Positions 44,168-56,246 of a DNA stretch of 64,000 nt are shown piece after piece; the stretch's first letter is position 1; each line of letters begins with the position of its first letter. The notes under the pieces were generated by a model that worked only from the letters and a program-made list of their open reading frames with translations, ran no database searches and was not told the DNA's origin. The stretch covers positions 310,001 through 374,000 of the forward strand of contig JALQBC010000014.1 in assembly GCA_023375675.1 (NCBI GenBank). The letters run 5' to 3'. A program made the position numbers and the translations under genes. Source of the stretch: Cytospora piceicola. Lineage: Eukaryota > Ascomycota > Sordariomycetes > Diaporthales > Cytosporaceae.

Positions 44168-47100
44168 CTATATCGCCGTCCCCGGCGCCGGGTTCCCACT
44201 CGAACCAGGCCTATTCGCACCACTAATCACGACCTCCGAGCCTCCATGATGCCGCTCGCCCCGGGTAGCACTGGAGCCCCGAGTGGCCTTCGTGCTCCCG
44301 GCCCGGCTGAGGCTGAAGAACCTCTTGATCGGCCCCGGCCCACGGTCCCTACTCTTGGCCCTACCGCGCTCCGGCATCTCGACCTCCTCCCCATCTTTCG
44401 CGTCATACCACAACCTCGGCACGAGGAGTCTGTATGGTACCGTGATTCCCGCAGGATCTTTGGACGAAACCTCCACGTTGAGGCAGATGTCGAGGCCGCC
44501 CTCTATGTTAACCTCGAAGCTCTTCGTCCGCTTGTGCGCTTTCTTGATGGACATGTCTGTCGGCGTGCGGTGGATTGGCTTTGGGCGGAAGCTATCCTGA
44601 GAATAATCGCCTGGGCCGGTTATCCTGGTAGCCACACCAAAGCGCTCTTGCTGGGACTGTGGCTGTTGTTGGAGCTGGTTGCCGTAGCCGCCACGTGGCG
44701 CCTCTTCCCCTAGTATCCTCATTGCCTTGCTGGAGCTGCCTTTATGAACGCTCGTGATTTGCGGGGCACGGGTGGTGAAGTAGGAGTCGTCGCCCTCATC
44801 AAACTCGTCGTACGATCCTCCGCTTCCTAGGCCGCCGCCACCTCTAAGGCCGACACCCCCAGGGACACCTTGACCTCTGTTTCGCTGATCATAGGTGTCG
44901 TAATCATAGTCGACATCATACTCTTCTTCGCCTTGGCGTCGTCCATGACCAATATCTACGGGATCACTATCGCCCCAGGTTCCGTTGATACCACCATCGT
45001 CTAATTGTGAACGGTTACGAGACTTGCTCCTACGACGGAACACATTGCTGATGTCGGCGCGCGTCAATGACATGGTACGCTTCAATCTACCAGGAGGTTT
45101 GTCGCCCGTAGGCACATCTGATGTCGAGCTCCGCCCACGCGAAGACAACGTTCGGAAGATGCTCCCACCTCTCGAACTGGAAATAGGTGGTCGCGAGTCG
45201 ATCACATCACCACGGTAGGCTGGCCCACGATTTCGCTTTGATAGTCGGCGGGTCGGGCCCTTGTTTGCAAATCCATTGTCTTGACGGCCAAGAGGGCTTC
45301 GAAGCGACTGTCCCTCATGTATAGATCCGGGCGGCGTCGACGGAGGTGTCTGTCCAGGTGTGTACTCGCGGATGGAGCACCAGTTGCGGTGGGGGAGGAG
45401 GCGCTTGTTGTTTCTCGGCTTGCCTTCGACTCCATGGGCGAACATAGGGATCATGTCCTCATCGGTGTCCTTGTCAAGATGGTGCACCTTGTTGCGCTTA
45501 TTGAGGACATCGGCCATGAGGTCCGGGGGAGGTGTGTTGACGATGGCGGACGAAATGACGTTGGGCATGTAGCGGAAATCCTTGTGTTTGGCAAGTTCGA
45601 GCTTGGGGTTCGAGTAGAACTGGCCGACAGCCGCAAGATGAACATCGCCGCTGGGGTTGATGGTCAGACACGAGTTGCAAGAGGAGGCTGGGAATAGTAA
45701 CTTTGTGGTGAAAGCGAACATACCTGAGAATCGTAATGCGAACCGATCTATCTGCCGCAAGATCTTGCAAATCCTCAATAACAATCCTGCGCTCGTCCTT
45801 GTGGCTCTTTGCGGTCCAGTGGTCATCTAAATCATCCAAAACCTCGACACCTCCGTCGAACTTGTTGAAAACATCTCCAAAGAGGCCAGTCTTTCCAAGA
45901 GCCTTGACGGGATCAAGCAATCGAGACGTCAATATATTTTCGAGCCAGACTAGCCGAGGATACGCGATCGGCACGCCAAGCAGCACGAGCAAGTGCTCCG
46001 TCTTGCCCTTGACTATCTCACTGTAGCAACGATCCATTAAATTATCCCAGGTCTCATCGCGAACGACCTGGTCTCTCATCCTCTCGGTCCGGCAGTCGAC
46101 TGCCAGCAGCGCGATCTTCGAGCCTAGGTTCATAAATAAGCTACGGCTCCGCTCCTGGATGTATGGGCCGGGTTGCGCGCCCAGCGCCCAACTCGGCTCC
46201 GTCTCCTCGGTCTCGTCCACGATGCTCTGATGTTGAAACAGCATGTAATATTTGAACGCCACATTTCCCAGACCCGAGAACACAGGCGAGCTCATAAAGT
46301 GATGCGGGTAACTGCCGAAGCCGTCAATTATATCATGGTCATCATACATGTTGACCATGGGGATCTGCGAGTTGGCCAGGCCGAACAGGCCCTGAGAGAA
46401 CCACATGGAGTAGCGTTCCAGGTAGAACTCCTCGAGCTCGTCTTGCATTTCCCGCGTGAATGGCGCGTTATGCTTGTGCACCGGGTTCCGGATCATGAGC
46501 CACTCTTGGAAGAGGTCTGTCCGTCTCATCACTGCGTCGCAGTAGAGCTGATCGCCGCCACCGACCATCACGTGGAAGGGTCGACTTTGGTGGGAGTTCA
46601 GCACATCCCGCCACATAGGATCAGGCCCGCTCAGCTGGTCTGAATCCACAGAGAGACTGAAACCATTGCAGCTGTGGAACATGATATTCATGGACTGGCC
46701 CTTGGCGGGGACCCAAAAGCTGGTGGCGGGTCCGCGGTTGATGCGGTATGCTATTCTTTGCTCTTTATCGCGCAGCTCGACCTCGATGCTGAACCGCCAG
46801 AAGGTGTAACCGCGCTCGGCGTGCAAGCGGTACCCGCGAACATCTTTGTACTTGCCTATCTTCTCCCCATCAATGGGTGTCCTTTTCCTACGGGCTGCAA
46901 AGGAGCCAGGCGCGTCGGTAGATCCATCGGGAGGTGCGACGTGGGGGGGACTGCGCGTCTTCTCGAACAGACCGTCATCCGACTCATCCTTCGAAATGTC
47001 CTTGGACTCGTCCAGATGGTCCACCGGTCGAACATAAAGTGTCTCCCCCTTGCGTCCCAGCTTAGGATGACCTGCGATGGGGTCGACGAATTCAGGCGGG

Positions 47101-49711
47101 AGTTCTCCATGGACCTCGGGAGGCGGAGGTGGTAAGAGCTCGATTGGCTGCACGAAAAGTCTCAGGGTGGGAGCAATGTCGTAGGATGAGTCTTGGTCCG
47201 TAGTGACAACCATCACGGTCCCTCTCCAGAACTCCCTCTCGATGGCGGGGCCAATGCGAGGTGATCGGCTTGGGATGCGTTCGGTGCGGATCCCGCAATA
47301 CCTCAGTAGCGGGCCACATCTCAGATATAGAGGTGGTTTGAATCGAGTTGGGGCTACAAAGTTGCGCACGCGGCGCGCCGTTCAAGTCAGCAAGGTATTC
47401 TCAGAGGACAGCCTCGGATAAGGAGGAGCCGGGAATGAAAAACAATAACAAATCGTGGACAAGCGGGTATCCCTTTGATCTTTAGTGGAATTCGTCAAAG
47501 ACCGTCTGACTGAACACAATCGGCTTTGGCGTCTCGCTTTGCGTGTGTCGGCCGTCACTTGATGGCCTATGAAACCACGGGCACGTGGAATACTTCGTTG
47601 TAGTGTACTGCCCGCGACTGAGAAGTCCCCTGGCTACCCTCGATTCCACCATGAACAATGTCAGTTGAGTCAACAGGAATGTACATACCATTGGTCTCGT
47701 CATATTCCCCATCGAAAGCCTCCGCTTTGCGAGGCCTTGAAGAGATGCTGCCTTGTCTCTGAGATGGGGGTGTATCTCCCCATGTCTGGGACCTCTTGTC
47801 CATACTTGGGGTAGTCTCGTCGTTCAGCTCGAGCATGGTTCCAGATAGTGTGCCAACCGTTCCCTTCCTCCACTCATCTAGAAACCTCGGTGGATTGTAC
47901 ATGCCGTGGCCTGGCTTGTACTCCTGTCGATGGAAGAATTCTCTGAAATGATGCTCGTTATCAGATGTGTCATCTCTGTCACTGTCATTACCATCATGCT
48001 GTTGCCCTTTTGTCAGTACTGCTGCTGTACCTGCGGCGGCAGCAGTCCGAGCTATCGCTCCCTCGCTGACTGCCTCTGATCTCGCGGCATTGTAACGTGA
48101 ACCAGGTGCCGATCTAATCGAGGTTGGAGTAAGATCCTGACCAGCTATAGAGACGCTCTTATGACGGGGCACGTTGACTCCAAGCCCGGCGGTTGATGGT
48201 GAATCCAGGTCATCAGCGGGTGTGCCATATCGGCCGGGAGGTCCCCGGTCTTCCACGGCGATATTCAAGGGTGGAGCCTTGCTGCGCACTGACCCTCCGG
48301 CCGGTTTGCTCGGCGGTGTGGGTCCCGTTGTTACGGATGCAGCCGCCATGACCGGAGCCGCGTTTGAAGGGTGGGATGCTCCCCGTTGCTGGCGCGTGGA
48401 AATCTGTACATGGTTTTTCTCAGCTTCGACTCTCTGTTGATACCATGGGTCACCTGATGATTCTTTTTGCAACTTGTTGCTCCCATTTCGGGATACGGAG
48501 TAGCCGCTCGTCGGGCTTGTCGCGGGCTGTGTTGCAGGAGAGTCGTCAGGTTCACCCCCGTCCAGTAGCTTGATCTCGTTCCTAGCTGCTCGCTCGCGGA
48601 AGCTCAGATTCCGCTGAGGACCACCAGCCTCGTGTGCGAGTTTTGAGACGGACGTCTTTGGCGTCGAGCTCGTCCCTCGCTGCGTTGTACGTTGCTGTGC
48701 GGTGTCCTGGGCCACCGATGCGCGCTGCGGTTTAGTAACCGGTTGGGCTGGGAGAGGATCAGGCAGGACCTGAAGTGGAGAGGGCTCTGGATCTGTTATT
48801 GTCGCCTTATCGTTGAATCGCACCGCATGCTGCTGGGTCAGGTCGGTGCTACCTTGGGTCGATCGTTCTCGTGCGCGTTGTTCTGCGGCGGCAAGCCGTG
48901 CTCGCTTCTCCTCTTTGGTGATGCTGTCGAGCGTCAGCTCAAGCTTTTGCAGAGGAGAGCGGGCATCTGCGAACAAACGACCATCCTCCTCAATTGGCAA
49001 TGACGCCTTTCTGTTGCCGTTGCCAGGTCCCCTCGAACTGATACTTCTTGTCGGCGCGGCAGCGCTGTCGCTGGTAACTCGGCGACTCGAACTCTGGCTT
49101 GCGACCGTCTCGGAGCGCTTGGGTTGGTCTGCGCCGAGAGGCTGATAGTAGTCTGGATCCACGACGCCTGGACTCAAAGGTGGAAAATCGGGTTGCTGGG
49201 GTGCCTCCTTTTGGTAAGTGTAAGGTAGCCCGCCGTTCCCGTATGGATGTCTAAAGCTCACTGGGGGAGACCCTGGCACATCTGGAGCAGCGGGAGGCGG
49301 TGCTGCACCAGCGATGGCATATGCATAGTCCTCCTCCCTGTTCTTGCTCGCACGGCGGCGGCGCTTCTCCATCATCTCGGGCGGGTATTGGCTCTGGCCG
49401 TAGGGAAGCGAAGGAGGCATGTATTCTAGTCCGCGGCTCTGGAAGCTCGAAGCAGTGGGTGAAGCGTAAGGACTGAGGACAGGCTCAGTCTGGGACTCAG
49501 TGTTGTTGTTTTGAGTAGAGGCCCAGTGTGGTGTCGGCTGGGGCGCAACGGCCGTCGCAGTGTCCAACGAAGAAGGCTGAGGGGCCCTCGAATTGTAATT
49601 GTCAGAGGAGCCGCGAGCGATGGAACGGGCCGAGACCTTTGCTGGAGCAGGCAGGTCCCCCCAGTACGGAGCGGGCATTATTAGCTTCTTAGTTGTTTGG
49701 TCTCTGGCCAT
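44168..49711 (-). CDS. Very long PhoD-like metallophosphatase with disordered ends
   Basis: Three exons (49711-47689, 47353-45724, 45650-44168) give about 1711 residues. The 335-base first intron was placed because it joins EYDETN to APTRFKPPLYLRCGPLLRYCG, the entry to the folded part. Residues 1-674 are low-complexity Ser/Pro/Gln. Residues about 675-1290 hold the PhoD-like domain with metal-site motifs VMVGGGDQLYCD, MVNMYDDHDIIDGFGSYP and ITILSGDVHLAAVGQFY. The C-terminal 420 residues are basic and Ser/Gly-rich (RRLSKRNRG, RRRSKSRNRSQ) and probably disordered. The family is conserved in filamentous fungi; phosphodiesterase activity is expected but the substrate is unknown. No signal peptide is present, so it is not the secreted bacterial type. 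Start could instead be the downstream ATG opening MPAPYWGDLP. Confidence 0.86.
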
Positions 49712-50472
49712 TGGTGGTTGCTGCTGATGAGAAAGTGTGCGGTGGTAATTGTAGCATGCAGAAATCTATGTCTTGCCAGTCACGGACAGCTCATGCAACC
49801 TGCCATAGTAGCCAATGCGGGCACAGACAAATGCAATTAGGGCCGTGATGGGTATGCAAGAGGATGGGCTCGCCAGGAACGGTGAGCAAAGAGTGAGAAT
49901 GCAGGAGAAAATGACCTGTGGTGGGTATGCAGGCTGTTTCCTCAGGTTGACTGGTCGGGCATCGTTAGATATGACACCAGCTACGTTGAAGAAAGCCTTC
50001 AAGGTTGAGCTAAGCTGAGGTTAGCTGTAGGTTATAATGCGCAAGGATCGGGAATCATCCAAACGAAGCGATGAGATCGGAGGAACATGCAGAATACGAA
50101 GTATGACAACCGAAAAAGGCAAAGTTAGAGAGAGGTTGGCGAAGAAGAATGCGGCACAGAGTACTGTAAAAACGATGCGACGTGATGTGATCTGGTGTGA
50201 TGCGGCAGGGTTCATTCAGTACCTGTATTTGAGAGTTTGTGTGTGTGTGAGAGACCCAAGAAAGAGAGATGGATGGATATTGTTTGATATTGATGTCTTG
50301 CAGGGTTTCTCCTGCAGCTTGGGTAAGAAGGAGCTAGATAAGCGCGTCTGGTCTTGTTTCTGGTCGTCGTGATTTCTCGTTCGTCCAAGGTCACCAGGAA
50401 ATTCAGGCTGCTTCGCCCGGGAAAAAAAATTGGACGTTCAGTCGGTCACGTTTGGTTGCTGTTTGGCGAAGT

Positions 50473-50494
50473 GGTTGGTTGGTTGGTTGGTTGG
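50473..50494 (+). repeat. GGTT tetranucleotide repeat
   Basis: Five perfect GGTT units in the PhoD-side promoter region. Confidence 0.9.
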
Positions 50495-50912
50495 TGTAAC
50501 CGCTTCATCGCGAAGTAATAAGTGACGGTGACGGACGGACCTCCACTGACTGACCGACCGAATGACGGCGGTCAGATGCTGTCTGTACCTAAGTAGTTAC
50601 GACGGAAGGGAAGCGGAAAAAGGCAAATATAAAAGCGAGGAAAGTGTCGTCATTCTCTTCCCCGGCCTCACTTGTTTATTTTATCTGACTTAATTGTCTT
50701 AATTGGCATCCCTGCTACGAACTGAATCTGTAAACCTGTAACCTATCTGCTTCTTCCCCTTCCTCGACTTCCCCCTCTCCGCGGCCTTGGGTTTCCGACG
50801 GTGTCTTGAAAACGGATATGCCATCCATGCCATGCCGCCTGGACGGTATATCTACTTAAGAACCTAGGTGCCTAGCCACTTAGGTACCCGCAGCTAGACG
50901 GGAGAACTAAGG

Positions 50913-50922
50913 TACCTAGGTA
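50913..50922. promoter_or_regulatory. TACCTAGGTA palindrome in the PhoD/kexin spacer
   Basis: An exact copy within a denser cluster of related half sites (50,857-50,945) and a further exact copy at 51109-51118. A binding role is inference. Confidence 0.35.
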
Positions 50923-51533
50923 CCTACAGTAGGTATCTAGGTACGGACTTCACCCCCATTATTACTGTCACTGACCCTGTCGCTGTCACTACCTACTAAG
51001 TACCTAGGCAGGTAAATTAATTGAAGTGCAGGGTTGAGCTCAACTCAGCAGAGATCTTAAAAGTGCGCTGACATGATGATTTTGACTACCTTGGTATCTA
51101 TATCTACCTACCTAGGTAGGGATTGAGTGGGCAGTTTCTCATGTTCCAGAGACCGAGGATATCGAATCCAAGTCGCACCGATAACCTGCCGGCATCAGTC
51201 CGAAAAGGGAAAATAAAGAACGCTGAAGAGCGCCAGGCAAGGCCAGGCGGTGGCTGGTACCTGCATTATAGCGCTGCTCAGCAAGTCGGGTGGTTGGTAA
51301 TATCAACATGTATTTGCCATTCCATCGCAGATCTGACGATGAGAGATTGCGATACATTAAATGGCCTCCACGCTCCAATACCACTTGGTCGCGATTTTGA
51401 CAGAATACGTCAAGATGGAGGGAGCTGTCTAGCACGAAGGTCATGGGTTCGTCATCAAGCTCCAGCTCGAACCAACAAGAGAAGATTCACGGATCCGCGT
51501 TCTAGTCCGGGTTCTGGAAGCCCTATCTAATAC

Positions 51534-51577
51534 AGATTCAGATTCAGATTCGGGTCCAGATCCAGATCCAGATCCAG
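51534..51577 (+). repeat. Hexanucleotide repeat AGATTC / AGATCC
   Basis: Three AGATTC-type units change to three AGATCC-type units, then degenerate copies. It makes the Gly-Ser/Glu-Ser-rich look of a minus-strand frame across it. Confidence 0.85.
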
Positions 51578-51875
51578 GTGCAGGTCCGGATCTCGGGTTT
51601 TTGAATGGGACGCTGCTTGTATTCTGTTCTGCTCTGTTCTGTTCCGTCAGGCGCGATACCACGACGGTTTCATGCTCAGACGCTGGAGAATCTGAAAAGC
51701 GCTCAGCCGAGACAAAGAGACATGGCCTCGACGTCTCAGAGAATTGAAGGTGCGGGGTGTTCCAGTCAAATCCCACCCTCTACACAGTACCTAAGTAGTC
51801 TAGGTACTTGAGTAGTCACGGAGTATGTACATACCCAGGTACTGATGCCAATCTTGGTTTGTGCTGCACCTGAAG

Positions 51876-51909
51876 CCAGGCCACCAGGCCACCAGGCCAC
51901 CAGGCCTCC
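51876..51909 (+). repeat. Tandem 9-mer CCAGGCCAC
   Basis: Three and a half copies of CCAGGCCAC. Non-coding. Confidence 0.85.
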
Positions 51910-52842
51910 AGAGTGGCACGCAACGGGCATGTTCCGTGGTGAGGCGATAGACGGCTTCAGAGGCACAAGCCTCCCAGGAGACCGACCTACCTAGGCAATT
52001 AATAATAAACACTTGCTCGCCCCTGGGCTTGTTGCCTTCACTCTATAGCATATAGTATGTGAAAATGTGATGATTTTGAACGGAAGCGAAGGTGTAAAGG
52101 CTGATAATACTAATTATGATCGTGCTGGAAGTCACTTCACTGTACACAACCAACAACCATCCACGGATCCTTGAGGCTCATGAGTAAATGCGGTAGATTG
52201 GCCGCATCTATGGTGCATCAGCTAGGTATCAGCTTACTGTGCACTTGGCCCGGCTTTAGTCTTGGCCCGGCGCAAGGACACGTTTAAACACGGTACAGCC
52301 TACCAACCTACCTGTTAGATACCTCAGTTACTGAAGTAGATAGGTACCTAGATCCATGCCTGCCTATATCAGTACGGAGTGTCCGTATGTGCACGCCCAC
52401 TAAGGACTAACAGTGGCCCAGCGCCGCCCTGCTAAGAAAGCCGTCTTGGAAACTCGGTACGGCATATCCCATCCATCCTGCCATCCTGGTTCGCAAACCT
52501 CCATCCATCCCTTTGAAACAACCCCAGCGCAGGACCCTGAAGCCACACACCTGTTGCCACCTACGCCCTAGACACAATCCCCTCTAGTAGTCTTCCACGG
52601 CTTTCAACCACATCCGTTTTGCGACAAACTTATTCAGATCGACATTTCTGTTCTTTATCCTCAGACTTCGGTTGATCTTCCCGTTGTCCTCATTCCAGGA
52701 ACAGACCGCCCAACCTCCAACATCGACCCTCGAGATTGACGAGGCTGCTTTGAACCCGTCCCCGCATAACCCCCGTGTCAGAGAGCTACAATCAAAATAC
52801 ACTATCACCTATGTGTGACGCGGCAAGAGATCAATCCCAACC

Positions 52843-55537
52843 ATGAAGATCACGGCCGTCGTCGGCCTCGGCCTTGCTGCTGTTGCTGCAGCGACCAGCT
52901 ATCATTCCGACACCCACGACCACTACGTCCTCCATCTCGATGCCGACGTCAGCCCCGAGGATGTCGCAACACGCCTCGGCCTAACATACGATGGCCAGTT
53001 CGGCGAACTCAGGGACCACCACGTCTTCAAGGGAACCAAGGCCGAACACGACGTTGTCGGCACAGAGTTGAAGGCAAGGAGGCGCAAGAGGAGTCTAGGT
53101 GGCCGGGACGTTATCGACGGCGTGCTGTTCTCCGACAAACAAAGACTGAGGGCCCCGTGGGAGAAACGAACAATACCAGACTTGCTGGGTCCTATACCCG
53201 AGAAACGCGCAAGCGGTGATACAAGCGATCCGGTCCTGCTTGCTGCCCAGGAGTCCGTCGCGACCACTCTCGGGATCACCGACCCCATATTCGGCGAACA
53301 ATGGCATCTCATGAACACGGTCCAGGCAGGCCACGATGTCAATGTCTCGGGTGTTTGGCTGCAAGGCATCACGGGCAAAAACGCCACGGTCGCCATCGTC
53401 GATGACGGCCTCGACATGCACAGTGACGACTTGAAAGACAACTTCTATGCACAGGGCTCGTACGATTTCAATGACAAGACCGATCTGCCTGAACCTCGTC
53501 TTTCCGACGACAGGCATGGAACACGGTGTGGTGGAGAAGTGTCGGCGGTCAAGAACAACGTCTGTGGCGTCGGCGCTGCCTACGATTCCAGCATTGCTGG
53601 CTTGCGTATCCTCTCCAAGATGATCACGGACGCTGACGAGGCGATCGCAATGAACTACGACTTCGCACACAACGATATATACTCTTGCTCGTGGGGGCCC
53701 CCAGATGATGGTCGATCCATGGATGCCCCTGGCATTCTGATTCGTCGCGCTATGCTCAACGCCGTCCAGAATGGTCGCAATGGCCTTGGAAATATCTACG
53801 TCTTCGCCAGTGGCAACGGAGCTGCCAGCGACGACAACTGCAATTTCGATGGATACACCAACAGCATTTATAGCATTACAGTCGGTGCCGTGGATCGTCA
53901 GGGCAAGCACCCATACTACTCCGAGTCCTGCTCCGCAAATCTAGTCGTGACCTACTCCAGTGGCAGTGGTGATAGCATCGTAAGTCAAGAGACAAGATGA
54001 CACGTATCTCATGGGAATAATGCTGACTGGTACATAGCACACCACGGACGTTGGCCAAAACTCCTGCACCGCTGCTCACGGAGGAACTTCTGCTGCAGCG
54101 CCCCTGGCTGCCGGGATCTTCGCCTTGGTCCTGCAGATCAGGCCTGATATTTCCTGGAGAGACATGCAATACCTCGCCATGAACACGGCCGTGACTATCA
54201 ACGAAGACGACGGCAGCTGGGAAACGACTGCAATCGGCAAGAAGTTCAGCCACACCTTCGGCTACGGCAAGATTGATGCGTATGGTCTCGTGGAGATGGC
54301 CAAGACATGGGAGAATGTTAAGCCCCAAGCCTGGTTCTTCTCCCCCTGGGTCCACGTTAAAGAAGCGATCCCCCAGGGCGACCAGGGAATTGCCGTTAGT
54401 TTCGAGGTGACTCCCGACATGCTCAAAGATGCCAACCTGGAGCGCCTCGAGCATGTCACAGTCACGATGAACATTGAGCACACTCGCAGAGGTGATCTGT
54501 CTGTTGATCTGGTCAGCCCCAACAAGATTGTCAGTCATCTTTCTGTGCCTCGCAAGCTGGATAACGACGCCAGCGGCTATGAGGATTGGACTTTCATGAG
54601 CGTTGTTCACTGGTATGTAAACCGTCTCCCCTTGTCACTTTAGGGTCCGCTAACGCTTGTTTTCAGGGGTGAATCTGGCCTTGGAACCTGGACTGTTATC
54701 GTGAAGGACACAAAAGTCAATGAACACAGTGGAACATGGACCGACTTCCATCTGAAGCTTTGGGGCGAGGCCATCGATGCCAGCCTCGCCAGGCCCCTCC
54801 CCATGCCCACTGAGGAAGACGACGACAACCACGACGATATCAGCACAACCACTCTGGGCGCCTCACCCGTCACTGCCCCCCCAGGCGGCGTCCAGACCGC
54901 GCCCGCCGACGTCCACACCACGGTGCCCTCGGACCACCCAGACCGACCCATCAACGCCAAGCCCACGACCACCATCGACCCCGTCACCGGCGAGGAGGAA
55001 GAGCCCGCCGCGTCCGCGACCGGCGAGGCCTCGTCCTGGCTGCCCGGCTTCCTGCCCACCTTCGGCGTGTCCCCGGCCACGCAGCTGTGGATCTACGGCT
55101 CGGTGGCGCTCATCCTGGCCTTCTGCTGCGGCCTCAGCGTGTACCTCTGGATGGCCCGCCGCAAGCGCATGCGCAACTCGCCCCGCGACGACTACGAGTT
55201 CGAGCTCATCGACGAGCAGGAGGCCGAGGGCCTGGCCAGCGGCGAGAAGGGCGTCCGCGGCAAGAAGGGGAGGAAGACGCGCGGCGGCGAGCTGTACGAC
55301 GCGTTCGCCGGCGGCAGCGACGAGGAGGAAGAGGAGGAGGAGGACGGGGCGGAGTACGGTGGTACTAGTGGCTACTACGACCGGGACGGTAGCAACGACG
55401 GGGAGGGGAGCGACGCGGCTGCCCAGGAGAAACGGGCCCTGCAGTCTGCCGAGGAAGAGGAGCAGCACGTGCTGGGTAGCGATAGCGAGGGCGAGGAGGG
55501 GGGTGAGAGGGACAGGCTGCAGGGCGGCCGGCGTTAA
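52843..55537 (+). CDS. KEX2: Kexin, Golgi prohormone-processing serine protease
   Basis: Three exons (52843-53979, 54038-54612, 54667-55537) give about 860 residues. Order: signal peptide (MKITAVVGLGLAAVAAA); propeptide with candidate self-cleavage sites RRKR (80-83), EKR (107-109) and EKR (120-122); S8 catalytic domain with Asp187 in IVDDGLD, His225 in DRHGTRCGGE, the oxyanion region ASGNGAASDDNC and Ser397 in HGGTSAAAPLAAG; P-domain (about 450-600); Ser/Thr/Pro linker; a membrane span at about 711-733 (WIYGSVALILAFCCG); and an acidic cytosolic tail. The tail motif YEFELID (747-753) resembles the Tyr-based Golgi retention signal of yeast Kex2. The enzyme cleaves after KR/RR in secreted precursors in the late Golgi. 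Intron 2 splits the Trp codon before GESGLGTW. Confidence 0.94.
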
Positions 55538-56246
55538 ATCAGTGGCCAGTGGAGGCTCTCCTGGACACACAAGTATATAGTTAGCTGGAGCCTCACGGTG
55601 TTGTTGTTGATGTTTCATGCGCCGTGTTCAAGACATTGGTAATATCACCGGCGGCGTCTGGGGGATGAATCAAGCATGCATTGGTGAATGGAGAGCATTT
55701 TACAGAATAAAGCATATGCAACACGCCCTGACTTATCATTCTCGCTACCCTCAACGGAGTTATGGCCCGACCAGATTTGACCAGTACGGGACACGAAAGC
55801 AGGCAACATGCGGTGCGAAACGATCTGAATTAGAAATATAAGTCGCCCTTTTACCAGTGGAACCCTGTCCTCCGTGGACTCATCTAAGCATTCTCCAACG
55901 CCGTGTCCTAGCTAAAACCCCAGCGCCATTCTCCAGTGTCCTTAATGACTACAACTAACAATCACTATTTTCTCCCTGGAAAGCGTTTATTCACACCCTG
56001 GAGAACCCAAGCTGCGCTGTCTCGAAAAGAAATTCGCTCTCCGTGCGCGCCCCTTGAAGACTGGTCTTGAACGTTACCGACCGTCTCAACATCATCATCG
56101 TCATCATCCACATCAACCCAACCGTCATACCCAGTAGTAGTAGTAGTAGCAGTAGCAATAGTACCAGTACCATCCCCTTGGCCGATCCTCTCGTCGGACT
56201 CTTTCTTCCTCCCCTCAGCCCAGGGGGGCGGTGTCCCCGGGAGCCT
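55538..56246. other. Intergenic between convergent kexin and SNX4 genes
   Basis: No gene seen. Trinucleotide ATC/AGT repeats occupy 56091-56160, just past the SNX4 stop. Confidence 0.6.
56091..56160 (+). repeat. ATC and AGT trinucleotide repeats
   Basis: ATCATCATCGTCATCATCC is followed by six AGT units and degenerate AGC/AAT copies. It lies in the 3' flank of SNX4. Confidence 0.85.

Larger units (their letters stand above)
49712..52842. other. Head-to-head promoter region of the PhoD-like gene and kexin gene
   Basis: No gene seen in 3.1 kb. It is rich in short repeats and in TACCTAGGTA-like palindromes (exact at 50913 and 51109, related at 50,860-51,010, 51,785-51,810 and 52,310-52,355). 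Open frames at 51123-51530 and 51441-51776 (minus) are explained by repeats or lack content. Confidence 0.6.

Noticed and set aside
47567..47688. Separate gene ending at 47567
   Set aside because: The frame runs past a good GTATGT donor at 47688. Splicing at that donor joins directly to the conserved start of the PhoD-like domain, so this is intron.
51441..51776. Minus-strand frame rich in Gly-Ser and Glu-Ser
   Set aside because: Its protein-like look comes from the hexanucleotide repeat at 51534-51577.
54863..55618. Leu/Ala-rich minus-strand frame of 251 codons
   Set aside because: It is a shadow of the GC-rich kexin tail.
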